DNA of 64,000 nucleotides, taken from assembly GCA_016647705.1 (NCBI GenBank), contig CM028333.1, positions 9,436,616 through 9,500,615 on the forward strand. The letters are read 5' to 3'. Numbering within the stretch: the first letter of the stretch is position 1; each line of letters begins with the position of its first letter. Below the pieces are notes generated by a model. It had not been told where the DNA came from. It did not search any database and saw only the letters and a list, made by a program, of their open reading frames with translations. The position numbers and the translations under genes are program-made. Below are positions 1 through 12,500 of the stretch, piece after piece. This stretch comes from Eucommia ulmoides (Eukaryota > Streptophyta > Magnoliopsida > Garryales > Eucommiaceae).

Positions 1-639
1 CAAAAGGTGTCGAAAGGAACAAAGATCTTCCTTTGTCCGATAAAGTGTTAGTTTGGAGCAAGTCAAAGAAATTGAAACAACAATAAATCTTTCCGTGATA
101 TTTATTTGGTTTACATAATTTAGTTGAAAATTAAAATGGATTAAATTGAGAAAAATAAGGCAATACATGTGTGTGTTATTTGAGGTTTTTGGTATTGTTC
201 TAAGGAAAATTTGTTATTGTTAAATCTATCCTTCGGACAAAAAATAAACTAGTTCTAACTTGTATTTAATCCTTATAGTTTGACTAAAAAACCCTTCTTC
301 CTTCTAACTAAATTTAAATTTGAATGCATAGTCATTTAAGATAAAATTGAGCATATTGTTGAGCTTGTTTTAAATAAAATTTGAGACAATATCCCTTATT
401 TCTCTTTTAAAATGTGTTTCAGTCTTGTGTGCTTCTTTAAGAGTGTGCTTTAGTATTTTAAAGCTTGGGTTGGAGGAAAAACGCAAGACTAAAACTCAAA
501 TTATTTGAGTTCAAGAGCTTTTATTAATAAGAGGGGCATGCACCATTTAGTCTCAAAATACAAAAAAAATTACCAATTATTCCCATCACTTTTTTTTGCG
601 CCAATAAATCTTTTGATCTTTTTCTGACCAAAATATCTC

Positions 640-1000
640 TCACATGGATGTTGAATGTAACATCAAAATTATTATTTATTTATTTTTTATACTATTTTTT
701 TTTTACCAAAATACCCTTCATGTGGATGTTGAATGTAACACCAATTGTTTTTTTTTTTATAATGATATTTTTTTCTGACCAAAATGCCATGTGGATGTTG
801 AATGTAACATTTAACACCTATGAGTATTGAATGTAATATTAACTGTGTTTTTTTTTTTGTTTTTTTTTTTTAATATTTTTTTTTTTCTGACCAAAATGTC
901 TCTCATGTGGATGTTGAATGTAACATCAATTTTTTTATTTTATTTTATTTTTTTGACCAAAATACCCCTCATGTGAATGTTGAATGTAACATCCATTATT
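640..1000. repeat. Tandem repeat with GGATGTTGAATGTAACAT core
   Basis: At least five imperfect copies of a unit of about 65-120 bp are visible, at about 645, 723, 790, 908 and 975. Each joins a T-rich run, the words CTGACCAAAAT and the core ATGTTGAATGTAACAT. The unit length varies because the T runs vary. Related words (TGTTACATTCAACACC, GTTGAATATAACATC) continue to about 1,100 in mixed orientation. Short reading frames here are made only by the repeat and are not called as genes. Confidence 0.75.
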
Positions 1001-1204
1001 CTCTTATTTTTGTATGCAGAGCAAAATACATATGATATTACATTAAACATCTATGGATGTTACATTCAACACCTGTAAATGTTGAATATAACATCAATTG
1101 TTCTCTTATTTTACGTTACGTTTAGTAACGATTTTATCCTAAAATCAAGATTTTTTTTTTTTTTTTGGGAACATATAAAAGTGACAAAAAGTCATAAAGT
1201 TTGG

Positions 1205-1335
1205 GATAAAGCTGTAATTTATGGCGGCAACAGGCGGCCGACAGCGTCCGGCGTCCGGCGGCGACAGGGACCGGTGGCGACGGCGACCGGCGGCGATGGC
1301 AACCGGCAACCGGCAGCGGCGACGGCTGCAGACGG
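1205..1335. repeat. GC-rich CCGGCGGCGA-type minisatellite-like island
   Basis: About 130 bp of nearly pure G+C sequence built from variants of CCGGCGGCGA and GGCAACCGG, lying in DNA that is otherwise strongly AT-rich. It is open in several frames on both strands, which is a side effect of composition and not evidence of a gene. It could be a captured fragment of a GC-rich exon or an expanded minisatellite. Confidence 0.6.
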
Positions 1336-1417
1336 TGGTACACCAATTTGACGACCTTCTTTCTCGATATGAAACTCATGAGAGGACATTTCGGTAAACT
1401 CAATTCTCACCATTTTT

Positions 1418-1545
1418 TAAAATGGGACTAATTGATACAAAAAAATGTGTTGATGGGACTAATTGGTGCAAGAAAAACGTATTGACGAGACTATTCGGTG
1501 CAAAGAAAAATCGATGGGAATAGGTGGTAAATAATTTATTTTTTT
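1418..1545. repeat. Short tandem repeat, GGGACTAATTGGTGCAA unit
   Basis: Three to four imperfect copies of a unit of about 40 bp (GATGGGACTAATTGGTGCAA followed by an A-rich stretch) lie next to the right inverted repeat of the 531-1567 element. The reverse complement of this unit resembles the left edge near 575-610, so this block belongs to the inverted-repeat structure. Confidence 0.6.
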
Positions 1546-1781
1546 AGGATTAATAGGTAATTTTCCCTTAATTAAATGGATGGTATAAGAAAAATAAAAT
1601 CACTCTTAAAACTAACAAGCTTAAATTGAAATCATACCGGGAGCTTCGCTCCTCCTTTGGCTTCTTTATCAGGACTGGCAAAAAATCAACCGATATTCCT
1701 GTCTACTAAAATACAAGTACTACGTAACACACATTTCATTTCCCGAAAAAAAAAAAAGTACAAAAAATCTAATGCTAAACC

Positions 1782-4700
1782 CTAGACATCACCGCTTCGC
1801 GGAGTCTGGGTTCTTGATCCTACACCACCTTTGCTGCAATTACAACCCCCTTTCATTATCTTCAAGGATAGCTTGGCAAACACTTCCTCACTTTGGGGGC
1901 GGTTCGCATACAGCATCCACAGGGCAAGGCTGAGCATCACCCCCACTGATATCAGCACCAGCCCCGCATTCACCACCCGGAGGTAGTGCTCCAGCGGGGG
2001 GCAGTGATCGGATGTGATGTTCCTGAAGGTGTCCCTCACAAAATTACAGTTCTGGAGGCTGAGGAGCAGCGGGGCGTAGTGTTCGAGGGCAGTGCTTATG
2101 TTGACTGCCGCCACCATTTGGCTGTACATGTCTGGAGTCAGCCTCCCGATGGAGGTGCAGAACCCTAGCTCCGACACCGAGCATGTATAGTTCTGCCAGA
2201 CCTGAATAATTCACAAAAAAACAGGAGTTCAACAACTGGCTCTCTCATTACTTATTTGCCGTATGGAAACCATTATGTTCTGTCCTCAAAAAACATGTAA
2301 TAAAAATCTGAGAGTAGAACAGCAAAAAAAAAAATTGTTCGCATATTTCTGTTTCTAGTCTCAAGTTTCTGGGAATGGAAGCACTAAACAAACAGGGCCC
2401 CAGGTGCCATTTGAGAATATTATAATATCCAAATTTCTGTTTTTGTTCTCGAAAAACTAAGAACAACAAAGAAAAAAAAATTAAAGAAACATAAAACAAT
2501 TAATTTATGTTCTGTTCCCAATATTTTAAGAACAAGTGTCCAGGACAACCTAACTGTTCCCATAATTCGGTTTTGGTTCTAAGTTTCTGGGGAACAGGAA
2601 CACAATCTTGGAACAAAAGTACTAACTAAAGCCACCCTAGTGCTTCGGTTCTAAAACACATCTTATCTGTTCTCTTTCCATAAATTTGTTCCAAAAAGAT
2701 GGCAACAAAACAGAAACAAATTTTTTTGTTACCAAATATTTATTGCTGTTCAAGATTTCTAGTACTCTATACCCAAATTTCTGTCTCCATTCTCAAAAAA
2801 TTAAGACAAAGGAAAAAAAAATTATTTATGTTCAAATATTTTTAGAACAAGTTTCTGGTACATAACCTAATTGTTCCCGTAATTCAGTTTTATTCTAAGT
2901 TTTTGGGGAACAGGAACAGAACTATGGAACTAAAAAACCGAACCCATGCTTCTGTACTCATGTTACAGTTTCTGTTCTGTTCCTGTAAATTTGTTCTAAA
3001 AAATCCGGCAACAAAACAGAAACACTTTTTTTTTTACTCAAATATCTGTTGCTGTTTCAAGTTCTCTGAAAATAGAAACACAAATCTGAAAACAGAAATA
3101 CTAAACAAATAGCCACCTAAACCTCTACACGGCATTGCAAGCTTATAACAGAAATCTCAAGATCATGGACACACCATAAATATCTATGATTTTTTTTCAT
3201 CAAACTTTCCAAATCAAAAGACAGAATTTGTAGCAAAAATGATTTCGGAATCAAGCTTTAGGGTATAAAAAATGTGATTTAAGCACATACCAGAGAAGCA
3301 TTCACCATGGAAGTCTCTTGGTCGGTACAATTGCGATCTTGTAGCTGAGAATCATATGGATAACAGAGATGTAGCAATGGCGGACCCGATTGGTTGAAAT
3401 AATTAGGACCGGACTGAGGCGACGGATTCGTGTTGGCAAAATTGTCTATAAATCCATTGACAATATTTACAATGTCAACAATCACTACTTTGCTCTTAGT
3501 GAGTGTTTGATTTGTGGTTCTCTGATCCACGCATGGAAGGATGTTGCTAAGCGCGGTTTCGGCTTGCGGATTATCCACCCATTCTCCCATTGCCATACAT
3601 GTGTCTGAAATTGCACTGAAACACGAAAAAAAAAACCATCAATACAGAGCAATCTTCCTCTCTTATCAAGCACAAAACTTTCCACCTAAATATCTATAGA
3701 ACAAAATATAAATAGAATTTTATAAACATTAGGGCCTGTTTGTTTCGGTTTTTGAGAACTGTTTTCCATTTTCAAAATACGAATACAACAATCTCTCTTT
3801 TAACAATACAGTTCAAAAACAATTTTACAGAAAAAAAAATTGTAATACTTTTATTATTTTATTAATTTAAATTTTAACGTTTTTATCCGTATCTTTATTT
3901 TTTGTTTCCCTATAAATTTTTCTGTACCACACATTCACCCAACAAACACCATTATTATCTCTCTTTTTCAAGATTGTATTTCAATCAATCTCATAAATTT
4001 TACTTTTCAATGTTTTGGAAACTAAACCACAACAAACTTTCGAAAACTGATTTCAGAATTTCAAAAATACTTTTTTTAAAAACAAAACCAGACAGGCTCT
4101 TAATTAATATTTCTATCCATAGCGAGTCATGAAAAAAGAAAAATTAGGACTTGAATAACATTGTTCGGTATCTTACTTGTTGAGGATTACAAAAACTCCA
4201 CAAAGAATGAATGTAACTGCCACCAGTAACCATCCACTGATGACGAATCTGCACACATAGGATGAATAAATTTAGACAACATGAAAGCATAAACCAAAAA
4301 TAAGCATAAGTTTCATCGATTGCAGTTGAGGCACAAGAAGAAAAAATTGACAGAACCTACATGTGAATTGCATGCTGATGACCGAATAAAGAAAGAACTG
4401 CATCAAAAGATAGTAGATCCCATCATAAATCTTTGAAAGCAAGTCCAAAAAGATCAGACATTAGATAATGAAACAAGGCAAAAGACATACTAAGACCAAG
4501 AAGAGAAACGAGAAGCATCACTGCTGCAATAGTGATCAATGCCGACCTCCTGCAAAAACACAAATATTCAGCCATCAAAATTTAGTCAACGCCAATTAGA
4601 TGAATGTACCACAGATGTTAGGAGATCATACACAGCATCGAAGACTTTTCTTATTTTTGCAGAATTTTCGTTTGTTTTCTGCCCAAGTGTGTCTGCTGCT

Positions 4701-6975
4701 GTATTTAAATCTAAGTTCAGCTTGTCGATATCATCCTTAACATCAGAAGGAAGGAACACCTGGGCGACATTAACCGTCTTTGCAAGTGTTAAGTACCCAG
4801 TGACATTTCTCAGTGTCTGCACAGTGTAGTCTGATTGGTTTACAACATATTTCAAGGTACCCAATGCTTCGCCATGAAATTCATCCTGCCCGACAGAAAG
4901 AAGAATACATCCAATCCTGGTGGAAAAAGAGTCAACCGAATTGGTGTTAGACTGATGGTCTTGGGGAGAGAGTTATTCAGAAAACATTTATGGGAAGTAC
5001 ATTATCACAAAGCTAGTAGCTAAACAGAGAAAGTTGAGGACAAACAAGTCCTTAATCCTTACTTCCCTAGGTAGTGTTTGGTTGGTTTCAAGGAATTGGA
5101 ACCCCGGGATTGGCATTAGAAATGGATGCAATTAAAAAAAATAAAAAATTACATGCGCTCATTTCTCATTACAATTCCAAGGCTTGAATTATGTGCTACC
5201 AAACACTACCTTAATTGTCATCAACAATTCCAAATTCTAAAAAAATAAACTTCACCCCCTAGATAAGTGGAACTAGAAAACATCATGAGCATTCTCGGCG
5301 TCTTTCAAAGGACATCTTTCTATTTATGAGTTTATCTTCTACACTTGGTTTTGCGAGAGGACAATGGATAACACACTGCTTACCGATTTAATGAACAGAA
5401 ACAAATTTAAATACAATAACAATTGGTGAACCACAAGCATCGATAAAAATTTATGCTGAGTAAGTCACAAGGGCACCTGCCTAGTTTTAAAACATGCCGA
5501 TGACCATGGTTAGCATTGATGACTCAAAATTAGTTTTACCTGCTAATGATTGGAATTAATTTAAGAATATGCAGACAAACAAGAAATCAAACCCTAAATC
5601 ATCTATCCACTATTAATCGCTTCCAATTCCAAACCAACTTTCCTAACTCTTTCCCCCTGAAAGAAGAGATAATAAACTAAACATACATATGCCAAGGGGG
5701 AAAATACACATAAGATATCCGAGCTTATAAATCACTAGTTTACTACTAACCCATTAGATAAGATGTAAATATAGAGCAAAAAAAAAAAAAGACAATCGAA
5801 AATTTCTGTAAGTTGAGTTCAGATGATTACGCTGCAGCACATGTGAAGAAAATAAGTAGAATCAGCCATATTCTTAGTGAACGGCGTGAGTCTTTGCCTT
5901 TGATATCTACCCGCCATCCACAACAGTGATGTAGCACAAGGGCCGACCCAAAAGAAATAAACCATAATACAGCAAGAATGAATCCAGCAGCACCTGTAAA
6001 CCCAACAGACTGCATATACAACGGTCAAAAGTGCTGATAAATACAAATACTAATAAAGAGCAAATTTATGATCAATACAAAACAAAAAAAGGCCAATTTA
6101 AAGATTACTTGAAGTGTAATCTATCAACAAGATAAACATAATTTTCGATTACTGTCAGTATCAGAAAAGGCTTGCTAAATCAAGATCCGATTTCATATTC
6201 ATACAACAAACAAATCAAATTACTGAAAGAGTAAAATTAAGGAGAAGAGAACTCACAGCCCAGTAATGCTTATTGGAGATGTCCCATCCACCTCGATACC
6301 GTCGAAACTTGTGGAGAATGTCGGGCCTCTTTGTCCGGTTCTGTGCCAATACAAGGGTGCTCACCGGCTGATCATTTGCAGGTCCAGGTGCCTCTGCGGA
6401 GGCCACATCCAAAATTCCATTCTTCCAAGGCCCTAAATTCTCCTCCCCTGCACGACACAAAAATTAGATATCAATCCAAGTAATTGAATTGCATAACCAA
6501 ATCTTACACAGCGGAAGCTAGAAAAGCAATTTCACTACAACAATCTTCAAAAACGCACCAGTGCAAGATTCATTGACATAACACGACAATTAACGATCCA
6601 AAAGTCAATACAACTACAAATCAAATCTCTTTATCTAGCACATACTGGCATATACGTACGTAAGGACAAACTACTAGCCTGCAATGTCTCCAAATAAATA
6701 TCATGAAATCTCACCATTTCGGGAATCAACATCAGCAACACGCAATTAACATAACCACGCAGATTCGTAAAGCGTAAATAAAACAAATTACATCACAATT
6801 AAGATCGAGAGACAATTCGATTGCCTCCAAAACACAGAGAAATTCTCTACCGACCTAGAATAAAGTTGAAAGGGTCTCTGTCGTGCGAACCGAGCGCCGG
6901 AGTAAACCCGAGACAAATGGAGAGAGCGACGCCGACGAGAATACCCAGGCGAGAAATGAATAACTCCATCTCCAT
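1782..6975 (-). CDS. Five-pass transmembrane protein, plant At2g12400/At2g25270-like family (9 exons)
   Basis: The coding sequence joins, on the minus strand, 6975-6855, 6447-6257, 6009-5831, 4916-4632, 4549-4491, 4397-4361, 4248-4177, 3615-3291 and 2201-1782. All introns are GT-AG, all phases agree, and the sum is 1,689 nt (562 residues plus stop). The chosen start begins MEMELFISRLG and opens a hydrophobic signal segment (about 1-30). Membrane segments lie near residues 108-130, 151-172, 260-285, 292-314 and 499-521. The large loop between the fourth and fifth is Cys-containing and has many N-glycosylation sequons (NQT, NQS, NCT, NAS, NYT, NIS, NIT). The tail is short and cytosolic, with a CNCSKGG motif. 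From memory this matches a plant family of unknown function annotated only as transmembrane proteins, with a layout reminiscent of tweety or prominin proteins. Exon structure is strong; family naming is moderate; function is unknown. It is probably at the plasma membrane or in the secretory pathway. Confidence 0.88.
2337..3115. repeat. Repeated MITE-like cluster in intron 8
   Basis: Intron 8 of the membrane-protein gene (2202-3290) holds related segments with a period of about 305 bp. For example 2513-2800 (ATTTTAAGAACAAG ... TTCTAAGTTTCTGGGGAACAGG ... GGCAACAAAACAGAAAC) recurs at 2835-3090. Three similar ends occur near 2385, 2617 and 3100 (ACTAAACAAATAGCCACC at the last). The pattern suggests nested or tandemly duplicated short transposons. 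There is no coding capacity. Confidence 0.55.
3732..4099. mobile_element. Harbinger/Tourist-type MITE in intron 7
   Basis: The element starts GGGCCTGTTTGTTTC, and its right end in reverse complement starts GAGCCTGTCTGGTTTTG. It is flanked by TTA on both sides (3729-3731 and 4100-4102), the usual PIF/Harbinger target duplication. At 368 bp it has no reading frame of note. It lies in the intron between exons 7 and 8 of the membrane-protein gene. Confidence 0.72.
5070..5210. mobile_element. Small Tourist-like MITE in intron 3
   Basis: A 141-bp element with perfect 12-bp inverted ends, GGTAGTGTTTGG and CCAAACACTACC. The flanks are CTA on the left and TTA on the right, which fits a Harbinger-type TTA duplication with one change. 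It lies within the 914-bp intron between exons 3 and 4 of the membrane-protein gene. Confidence 0.72.
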
Positions 6976-7117
6976 CCGCGAAATCTCACCGCAGCTAACG
7001 ATAGGAGAGGAACTGCATCCTCCAATTTCCCCGTGATCCGCTCCGCTGCAATTTAGAGAGAAACCCGTGCGTATTCCGGAGAGAAACAAAATACTCCGGC
7101 CTCTTCACGATCATACA

Positions 7118-7127
7118 TTATTTATAT
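7118..7127 (-). promoter_or_regulatory. Putative TATA box of the membrane-protein gene
   Basis: On the minus strand this reads ATATAAATAA, about 145 nt upstream of the chosen ATG at 6975. That would give a 5' UTR of roughly 110 nt. A GA-rich run (about 7187-7212; CT-rich on the sense strand) lies further upstream and is common in plant promoters. Position and sequence fit, but no transcript evidence is available. Confidence 0.45.
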
Positions 7128-7239
7128 GAGAGTGAAGCTTATAAAGAAAGATGTACTGATATAGACATACACCTGTAGATATAGAGAGAGAAAGTAGAGA
7201 GAGAGAGAGCGCGGCACATGGGGGACGGAAAAGGCGGGT

Positions 7240-9455
7240 GTGAACAGAGGAAGTGAATGACCGAACGAAGCAAGCAAAAGTGAAGAGGAATAAGAAACCA
7301 GTTCGCCGTTTTTTTTTTTTTGGTCTTATTTTTACTTTAATTAATTGAAAAACTAATTAAATCAAAATGCATACTTTTTACATTTATTTACTCACATAAA
7401 GCACCGAATTTTGTAGAGGCTAATTAAATTGTCTCATTTCAACCCGAATTGGTAGCAAAATTAATTTGTTTGTAAGAAAACATCATGTCCAAATTTGGAA
7501 TATAGGGAGGGGCAAAACCATAATCTTAAATCGAAATAACACCTCAACGGAACAAAATTATTTCTAACGGGTTTAAAAGAAGAAAAAAAATGGGTTATCG
7601 AAAGCGTTCTATTTATAATCCAAAACATTCTAATTAAAAAAAAAAAAAAAAACTCTCAAAAGTTAGATTGAGAGAAATATATAAATCGATTGAAACTCAA
7701 AACCAATAGTAATTTAGAAGAAGAAAAACAAACAGATGATAAAACAAATGAAGATTTTAATAATTTACTGGAACATGGTCTAAAACAGTCATTACCGTGT
7801 CCGCATAAGTTGAAGTGGTGGAAGTCCCCTGAGTCAAAGAGAAAGTTTCTATGCCTCTCTCCAAGAGAGATGATTTGGTATCTAAATTGGCTAAAGCAAT
7901 TCTAGTAATTCATTTATTGTTGGTTTCTCTTAATAAGTAAGTAATTTTCTTGTTTGGGAGGGGAGTAAGTAATTTTCTTTTTTAATTTTCATTTCAAGAT
8001 TGACTCTTCTATACGTAGCAAGTGGGATTTATGTCAATCATGGAAAATTAATCCATTTGAGAGATTACAAACTGTACGGACCAACATGAGATCATATCAA
8101 AATATTAAGGGTAGAAAGTGTAAACACGCCTTATTTTACTTTCTAGATTTTGTTTTAGTTAGAGAAGTGCTGGAGCTTTCAGTTCCATATCAGTCAAAGG
8201 GAAGCCGCATAAGGGTTTTTTTATTTGGACTATAATACCCTCCATTCTGGAGGATATTACACTCAACCCACGTTTTAAGCCATCGAAATATCTGGTGATT
8301 TGTGTGCCCTTGATGGGGAAGATGAGTTCAAGTGAAAGGGAACAAATGGCAATGAACAAATTGCAAGTATCTCGGAGAAAAAGAAACTGTACGGCGTCGC
8401 ATTTAATTTAATTAATTAATTAATTACTTGTTTAGGTTAATTAAATTAAATTATTCTTCTGCGAAAAGAAAGGTCATTAAAGAAGGAGCAATCCAGTGTG
8501 GGATAGGTGCACCGTAACAATCATGTTGGTTTTTCGGTGTTGGCCCCACAAAGATCCTCATGATTTGCACTTTAGGACTTTGTTTGTCAAGGACGTCGGC
8601 CCTTCATTACCCAATTAATAATCACCGTAAATTGCACTTACGAGCGACACAATTTTAATTTGGGTGTTTTCAAGTCCATATTTTATTTTTAATTTAAAAA
8701 AAAAAATTCATACCCAAATGAACCTTCTGTTTTAATTCCGTACCTTAAAAAATAACGGAAAACCCAACACATATGTTACGTTTTTGCAGTTACATATATC
8801 TAACTTATATGTAAAATATTTGTTAGATACAATAAATATTACACAAGTACATATAATTATATTACATGTAATTTGTAACATACAACTAATATTACACAAG
8901 CGTGAGTATGTGCGGGATTAATACACAAACAAAAATTAATTTAAGAAATTAAATTAAAATTTATGATTTAAATAAGACTAATAATAAATTAAACCCGCTA
9001 TTTCATACTAATCACTAATTATCCCTTTTAATTTTTATTCAATTGAGTCCTTAAATTCTTTTACAATTACTTATTTTTCATTTTTCTATTTTTAGTTGTA
9101 TCAATCAACCTGCTCCACCATGGCATTTGTCTCATTTTGTTGTTCAACTTCTTCCTACTCTAACAATCATCATCAACTCTTTAAATATATTCACCTATTT
9201 AATTTTTTAATTATTAAAAAAAATATAATTATATTTATTTTTTATCTTTAAAATAATTTTTATAATTTTTTAAATATTCCCCCTAATTTTTTTTAATTTA
9301 ATATTTTTCTATTTATAATTATTTGTACATAATTTTAAAATTTTTATTATTTAGTATTATAAAATAGCATAAACTATTAAATAAATTCCAAACTAATGTA
9401 ATTAAATTTTTAGTCCTCCAACCAACAATAGTCTTCAATTTATATTAATTAATTA
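7240..9455. other. Intergenic, AT-rich, no gene seen
   Basis: No open frame here has convincing composition or homology. There are simple AT repeats, including an ATTTAATTTAATTAATTAAT-like inverted run near 8400-8450, and scattered homopolymers. The reading frame near 7690-7905 has low-complexity content and no recognised domain, so I do not call it. Confidence 0.6.
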
Positions 9456-9459
9456 ATCA

Positions 9460-9562
9460 TGTTTATCCCAAGACTTTAGCTTAATGGATATGTCCTAACT
9501 TCCTTTATAGAAGGTCTAGAATTCAACTTCATTCCCCAACATGTGTAACAAAAAAAAAAATT
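9460..9562 (+). repeat. Degenerate tRNA-derived SINE-like fragment
   Basis: The segment has a tRNA-like order: AGCTTAATGGATATGTCC resembles a tRNA D-arm with box A, GGTCTAGAATTCAA resembles box B, and it ends in ATGTGTAAC followed by an A run. This is what an old plant SINE looks like. Divergence is high and the target duplication is not clear. Confidence 0.3.
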
Positions 9563-12500
9563 ATGTTTGATCTTTAATTTATAAATTATGTCATTTTACA
9601 AATGAAAAATCCATTAAATCAAGCTGTGTTTAAAGAAATTAATATTTTGAATGCTCCCAATGTCAAGATAATTAAAAAAAAATTAATGTAAAACTCACTC
9701 TCTTCATTTTGATATATATATACTTTTTTAAAAAATACATATTTTTTTTTATATTCACACCACAATAGTGTGAATAAACATATATGAACAACAACAGTGC
9801 CAGATTGTGTTATTAAATATACATAATATAAATGTTGTGGGACAAAAATTTAACTGTTGTTGTTGTATTTAATATTAAACGTTAATTTGTGTTATCAAAT
9901 AAATGGAAAAACATATCAATAGTGAATTTTAAAAATGTAAAGACAATTTTCCACCCATGATTTTACTAATAATCAAGAGGCAATTGTGACATTTACCCTA
10001 TAACCGCGTTGATTTGTGTGTGGAATAAACATGTGCATTGGAAAATGAAAAAGAAAAAAAATAAAATTAGTTTTTAAAAATAAGTTTGAGACGTGTTAGC
10101 GACAAAATGGGCCCACATGGGGCACAATCACGCTGGACTTGGTCCAGACTCCAGAGTGGTGGGGGCCAACTTTTCGTTACCCGATGGCAAAAGTAGTGTT
10201 GTGCGTAACGCGGTAACTTTGATTTCGCTAGAGCCAAAGCCACCGCATATTGGTATGGGACTATTCTAACTTAATTAAAAAATTTAATTCAAAATTTGAG
10301 AACACAACTGTGCAGTCCTTGTAATCTAACCCGACTCAATCTAAATTAATTGAAACCCAATATAATTAATTAAAATATCATTTTAATCTTTGCATTGTGT
10401 CACGGGCCGAGCCTTTTGAGACTAGAAAGTGGACCGTGCGGTACTAACTAGGAGATCGCCTAGTAGCAAGCCTGAAGATCAGAGAATCTTAAATAGCGGA
10501 AGCGGTTTCAATAGCAATGAGTTTTCCTATAACAACACATGCCGGCAATGTAGAGAAAAATATAATTACAATAATAACAACAATTATATTAATATCAAAG
10601 GTTACAAGGTGTGAAAGGCTTGAATGACTTTAAGAGCATGTCCTCCCATATAGTACTTTAAGTAAAAAAATACAAGTGACTACAATAGATATCATTATGC
10701 TCGAGGAGTCATAATGGTGTCTTTCTACAAGAAATGAAAGAAATAACTAAACTAAGCTAATTTAAGTTAAACTAGTTTAGAAAACAAATGAAAAGGATTA
10801 CGGACAAGCGGCCATGTGCGAGAATAAGCACTGGACAAATTAAGACTGTGACACATTGCATGTGGACAACATGTAATGTTTTAAAAGAAAAATAATAATT
10901 AACCATGAATGAGATTTTTTTTGGGTACAAATAGTTGAGAATTTTTTTTTGAATCCTAGACCTCCTAGAGACACATTAGATTACAAATCTTGGGGTAATT
11001 ATAAATGAGACCTAATGGGTTGCCATTGTTAGTAAAATAATTTAAAATATGGTTAATTAATTAAATGAATTATAGAAAAAAGAATTAGAGAAATAAAATA
11101 GATCAGATTATTGGTTATAGAAACATTCTAAATTAACAGATTACAATTGAAAATTGCAAAATAGAAATTTGAATTATAATGAATTGATGAATGTAAAACA
11201 AGATAAATAAGAAAAAACTATTTGAGAAACTTATTGTATCATCGAATAGAAACTAAAACAAAATAGCAAAAAAAAAAAAAATCGAGAAAATCGTTTAATG
11301 ATTTATCTTTAAAACAGATTTTGCCACCGCAACGGTACTTATTGTTTTGACCAAGCGTCTGACTTCTAAGATATAACAATCAACAACCACTAGTACTAGC
11401 GCTGGAAATTAAAAACTCAACGGACAAAAAAATGTTTAACCTCTCTCACTCCTAAGAACAATGAGAAAAAGTGAATGCAAAGCTTAATATTTGATGCTCT
11501 TATGTTGAGTGGAACGTTTGCCCTTTGATAGGAAGTAGAATTAATAAAAATGAGTTATTTATGCAACTCCTACCAGTTATATACATAAACAACCTTCAGA
11601 TTTTGTAATTCCCTAGAGTTATGAAGTTGAATAGTTAGACTATGTTTGAGATTAATTTGAATTTCGAATGAATTTTTATCTAAAAGGATACCAAGGCTAA
11701 GCTAAGCATTCCTTGAGACCCTAGGTCCAAGCCCAAACCCAACTTGGCCGGGTAGGCGATTGGCAGCGCACGCATGGTTTTATTTAAGTTATAACCATTA
11801 GCATACTTTTTATCTATATCAGTTATACGACACATCAATCAGCAATTTCAAGTTAGTACTTTAAAGAACAATTTTAATACACCTTTAAATGATTTTTTTA
11901 CAAATAAATATAGTACATTCATTTTTTTCACCAAAAAGAATATATAGGTACATTCTCATGTCCCAATTTAAGATCGGATTCCACAAATAATTAGGTTAAA
12001 AAATACCTAAAATATCATTTTTATATACGACAAAAAATACAAAAATAATTATGTATCTAATTTGTTAACAAAACAAATTGAAAAATTACTATGTATGTAC
12101 TTTATGTATTGTTGTAATAATTAATTTTAAAATTTTCATATAATTCTCATTACTAATTTTGCTTATTAGACAAGTAAAGATAAAATCCAAGATGTGTTAG
12201 TTCGGTTAGTAAGGGCATGTACTTTTTTTTTTATTAATCAATGTTTAACTCTTTTGGAGAGGAATTAATTCTTAAATTTAATTCTAAATACACAAAATAT
12301 TTGGGATGCTCTCTTAAAATGGTTTGGTGAAGTTATTAAGGTAGGTTAAAAAAGGTACAATAACTTAGATGATAGGTGGTGGATTAAATTGAATTCTAGA
12401 ATGTAATTATGGATTTTCCAGTTCAAGAAAATACAAGTAGTAGGACAATAACGTCGTTATAAATGCAGTTGGGTGCGGTTGAGAGGTGTTTTGTTGTCCA

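Larger units (their letters stand above)
531..1567. mobile_element. Degenerate inverted-repeat DNA element, possibly MULE-like
   Basis: The left part (about 531-612) and the right part (about 1500-1567) are imperfect inverted repeats. The left edge carries an ACCAATTATTCCCATCA-like stretch, and the reverse complement of the right edge carries ACCACCTATTCCCATCGA. Between them lie a tandem repeat block, a GC-rich island and a second tandem block, described separately. A non-autonomous Mutator-like or Pack-MULE element that captured GC-rich DNA would look like this. No clean 9-bp target duplication could be fixed, so both class and boundaries are inferred. Confidence 0.4.

Noticed and set aside
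1079-1413. Open frames over the GC-rich island near 1.2 kb
   Set aside because: Several frames on both strands are open only because the sequence is a CCGGCGG-type repeat.
9460-9562. tRNA gene
   Set aside because: The box A/B resemblance is weak, the arms do not pair into a cloverleaf, and an A run follows. A SINE remnant is the better reading.
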